A stretch of DNA of 64,000 bases. Origin: Shinella fusca (GTDB lineage Bacteria; Pseudomonadota; Alphaproteobacteria; Rhizobiales; Rhizobiaceae). Position numbers and translations under genes: made by a program. This document shows positions 63,703 to 64,000 of this stretch, in pieces. The notes below the pieces were generated by a model. The model made no database searches. It had not been told where the DNA came from and saw only the letters and a program-made list of their open reading frames with translations. The stretch's first letter is position 1. Each line of letters starts with the position of its first letter. The stretch lies in contig NZ_JACHIK010000003.1 of NCBI RefSeq assembly GCF_014203155.1, positions 186,001 to 250,000 of the forward strand, in the 5' to 3' direction.

Positions 63703-64000
63703 TCAAATCGCGGTCTTCTCCGCAACGGCGAAAAAGGCCTCGCGGATTTTCTGTGCGGTCATGCCGGGATGGCCGTTGGCGATGGTGTGGCCGTCGATGG
63801 AAACCACCGGCAGGCAGATCGTCGTCGCGCCGGTGACGAAGACTTCCCGCGCCTCCAGCATCTCGGCCACGGAAAAGCGCCGTTCCTCGACCGCAAGGCC
63901 GAGCTTTGCGGCGACGTCCATTAGCGTCGTGCGGGTGATGCCTTTCAGGATATCGTGGCCGGCAGGGCGCGTGACGAGCGTTCCGGCCTTGTCGACGATC
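63703..64000 (-). CDS. D-amino-acid aminotransferase, C-terminal part
   Basis: The last 99 codons of a minus-strand gene whose start lies beyond the right edge. The peptide [19 protein letters not shown] and later [19 protein letters not shown] match the C-terminal half of class IV aminotransferases of the D-alanine transaminase type (ThrAla-Thr loop near the PLP phosphate). In rhizobia a dat gene commonly precedes hfq. N-terminus and catalytic Lys are not visible, so the substrate call rests on the C-terminus and gene order. Confidence 0.85.
   Translation of the reverse strand, partial: IVDKAGTLVTRPAGHDILKGITRTTLMDVAAKLGLAVEERRFSVAEMLEAREVFVTGATTICLPVVSIDGHTIANGHPGMTAQKIREAFFAVAEKTAI

Overview
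The window is a GC-rich (roughly 65%) piece of an alphaproteobacterial chromosome, almost certainly Rhizobiaceae (Shinella, Ensifer/Sinorhizobium or a close relative; the genus is my inference). Support comes from recognisable gene orders: ssb/uvrA, glnB-glnA, mfd-sdhE-recG, glmU-glmS, trpD-trpC-moaC-moeA-lexA-comEC, kdsA-eno-ftsB-pdhABC-lpdA-lipA, and cysG-DUF2849-cysI-DUF934 with mazG, hflX and hfq. The LexA boxes are of the alphaproteobacterial GTTC-N7-GTTC type. I see no prophage, insertion sequence, CRISPR array, tRNA or rRNA; this is core housekeeping chromosome.

Layout. 1-4.2 kb: divergent ssb (cut by the window edge) and uvrA share a LexA box, followed by a DUF72 gene. 4.2-7.8 kb: nnrD/nnrE fusion, then nitrogen control (glnB-glnA) behind tandem sigma-54-like elements. 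8-14.2 kb: an orphan TAXI solute receptor paired with a membrane coiled-coil protein, hspQ, an IalB-like protein, a YejA-like binding protein and a DsbA-family oxidoreductase. 14.4-20.4 kb: repair/recombination (mfd-sdhE facing recG). 20.5-27.2 kb: a small secreted protein, DUF502, GNAT, glmS, glmU and a Na/Pi cotransporter. 27.5-36.2 kb: a PpiD-like chaperone, trpDC, moaC-moeA, lexA and convergent comEC. 36.5-48 kb: gltA, then a long minus-strand run for pyruvate dehydrogenase and its lipoylation, plus ftsB, eno and kdsA. 48-55.5 kb: VOC protein, FAD oxidoreductase, a phosphoesterase overlapping a Ser/Thr kinase-USP fusion, GlxA-type regulator with divergent cysteine hydrolase, and a GT21-like glycosyltransferase. 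55.5-64 kb: fpr, the sulfite-reduction/siroheme cluster, mazG, hflX, hfq and the 3' part of a D-amino-acid aminotransferase gene.

How the genes fit together. Pyruvate-to-citrate metabolism is concentrated here: eno, the complete pyruvate dehydrogenase complex with two lipoyl-bearing subunits, lipA and gltA. Sulfite reduction is represented by siroheme synthase, the hemoprotein and a nearby ferredoxin-NADP reductase. The SOS regulator lexA lies in the same window as its probable target uvrA, and both carry matching operators.

The most notable non-coding structure is a family of eleven 30-bp hairpin repeats. Ten form five inverted pairs, and four of the five pairs lie exactly between convergent genes. 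Two divergent members keep the flanks but change both stem arms in a compensatory way, which argues that the hairpin itself is under selection or is the mobilised unit. The least explained protein modules are the kinase-USP/phosphoesterase pair (50439-52582) and the coiled-coil/TAXI pair (8043-10154).
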